Assembly: GCA_964576075.1 (NCBI GenBank)
Contig: CAZNTX010000089.1
Coordinates: 1 to 15,089, forward strand
Direction: 5' to 3'
From: Thermohalobaculum sp964576075
GTDB lineage: Bacteria; Pseudomonadota; Alphaproteobacteria; Rhodobacterales; Rhodobacteraceae
DNA: 15,089 nucleotides
A model generated the notes under the pieces. It saw only the letters and a list, made by a program, of their open reading frames with translations, was not told the origin of the DNA and searched no databases. Every line of letters starts with the position of its first letter. The first letter of the stretch is position 1. The position numbers and the translations under genes are program-made. Below are positions 14,932 to 15,089 of this stretch, in pieces.

Positions 14932-15089
14932 TCAGCGATACGGCGCGTCGATCTCGAGATTGCGGGCGATCTCGCGCTCCCACCGGTCGCCGTTCTCGAG
15001 GAGCTTCTCCTTGTTGTAGTAGAGCTCCTCGCGGGTCTCGGTGGCGAACTCGAAATTCGGCCCCTCGACGATGGCGTCCACCGGGCAGG
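14932..15089 (-). CDS. nuoI: NADH:quinone oxidoreductase (complex I) subunit I, C-terminal part
   Basis: The last 51 codons of nuoI; the 5' end lies beyond the window. The translation begins CPVDAIVEGPNFEFATETRE and ends NLEIDAPYR. The first cysteine belongs to the final CxxxCPVDAI of the second 4Fe-4S cluster motif. The remainder is the typical C-terminal helix and tail of NuoI, the TYKY-type subunit that carries clusters N6a and N6b between the peripheral arm and the quinone site. The TGA stop is at 14932-14934. It is the first visible gene of the minus-strand operon. Confidence 0.95.
   Translation of the reverse strand, partial: CPVDAIVEGPNFEFATETREELYYNKEKLLENGDRWEREIARNLEIDAPYR

Noticed and set aside
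13988..14983. 331-codon minus-strand frame over nuoJ and the nuoI-nuoJ spacer
   Set aside because: Out of frame with nuoJ, Arg/Gly-rich, and crosses the hairpins without any domain.
1..15089. CRISPR arrays, tRNA or rRNA genes, toxin-antitoxin or defence systems
   Set aside because: I looked for regular repeats, cloverleaf structures and typical gene pairs and saw none. Apart from the IS21 relic the region is housekeeping.

Overview
The window is about 15 kb of very GC-rich DNA with strong G/C preference at third codon positions, from an alphaproteobacterium. The complex I subunits, the run nuoN-birA-coaX-rnj, and an extra small reading frame inside the nuo cluster point to the Rhodobacterales (Rhodobacter/Paracoccus type). 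This placement rests on remembered protein similarity, not on a search.

Layout, left to right. (1) 44-2751, minus strand: an FMN-dependent alpha-hydroxy-acid oxidase/dehydrogenase followed 56 nt later by a succinate-semialdehyde dehydrogenase (gabD type), probably a small catabolic operon. (2) 2752-2951: a divergent promoter region with an imperfect palindrome abutting a TTGACA hexamer. (3) 2952-4451, plus strand: an RhlE-type DEAD-box RNA helicase. (4) 4452-5241: a 790-nt convergent gap with no intact gene. I read part of it as a decayed IS21-family insertion sequence: an istB 3' fragment at about 4748-4945, and a hairpin and repeats resembling an IS21 right end at 5021-5077. (5) 5242-15089, minus strand: the 3' half of the NADH:quinone oxidoreductase (complex I) operon, nuoI(partial)-nuoJ-orf-nuoK-nuoL-nuoM-nuoN, running on into birA, coaX and rnj.

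Within block 5 most junctions are overlapping or only a few bases apart (ATGA, TGATG, 1-10 nt gaps, and a 14-nt overlap at coaX/rnj), so the genes are probably co-transcribed and often translationally coupled. NuoJ, K, L, M and N make up most of the proton-pumping membrane arm. BirA attaches biotin to carboxylases, CoaX starts CoA synthesis, and RNase J processes RNA. The tail therefore ties respiration to cofactor supply and RNA turnover.

Most of the window is ordinary housekeeping and I see no new multi-gene system. The points most worth a second look are the secreted four-cysteine protein between nuoJ and nuoK, the alpha-hydroxy-acid enzyme that lacks two usually conserved arginines, the palindrome in the divergent promoter, and the IS21 relic.
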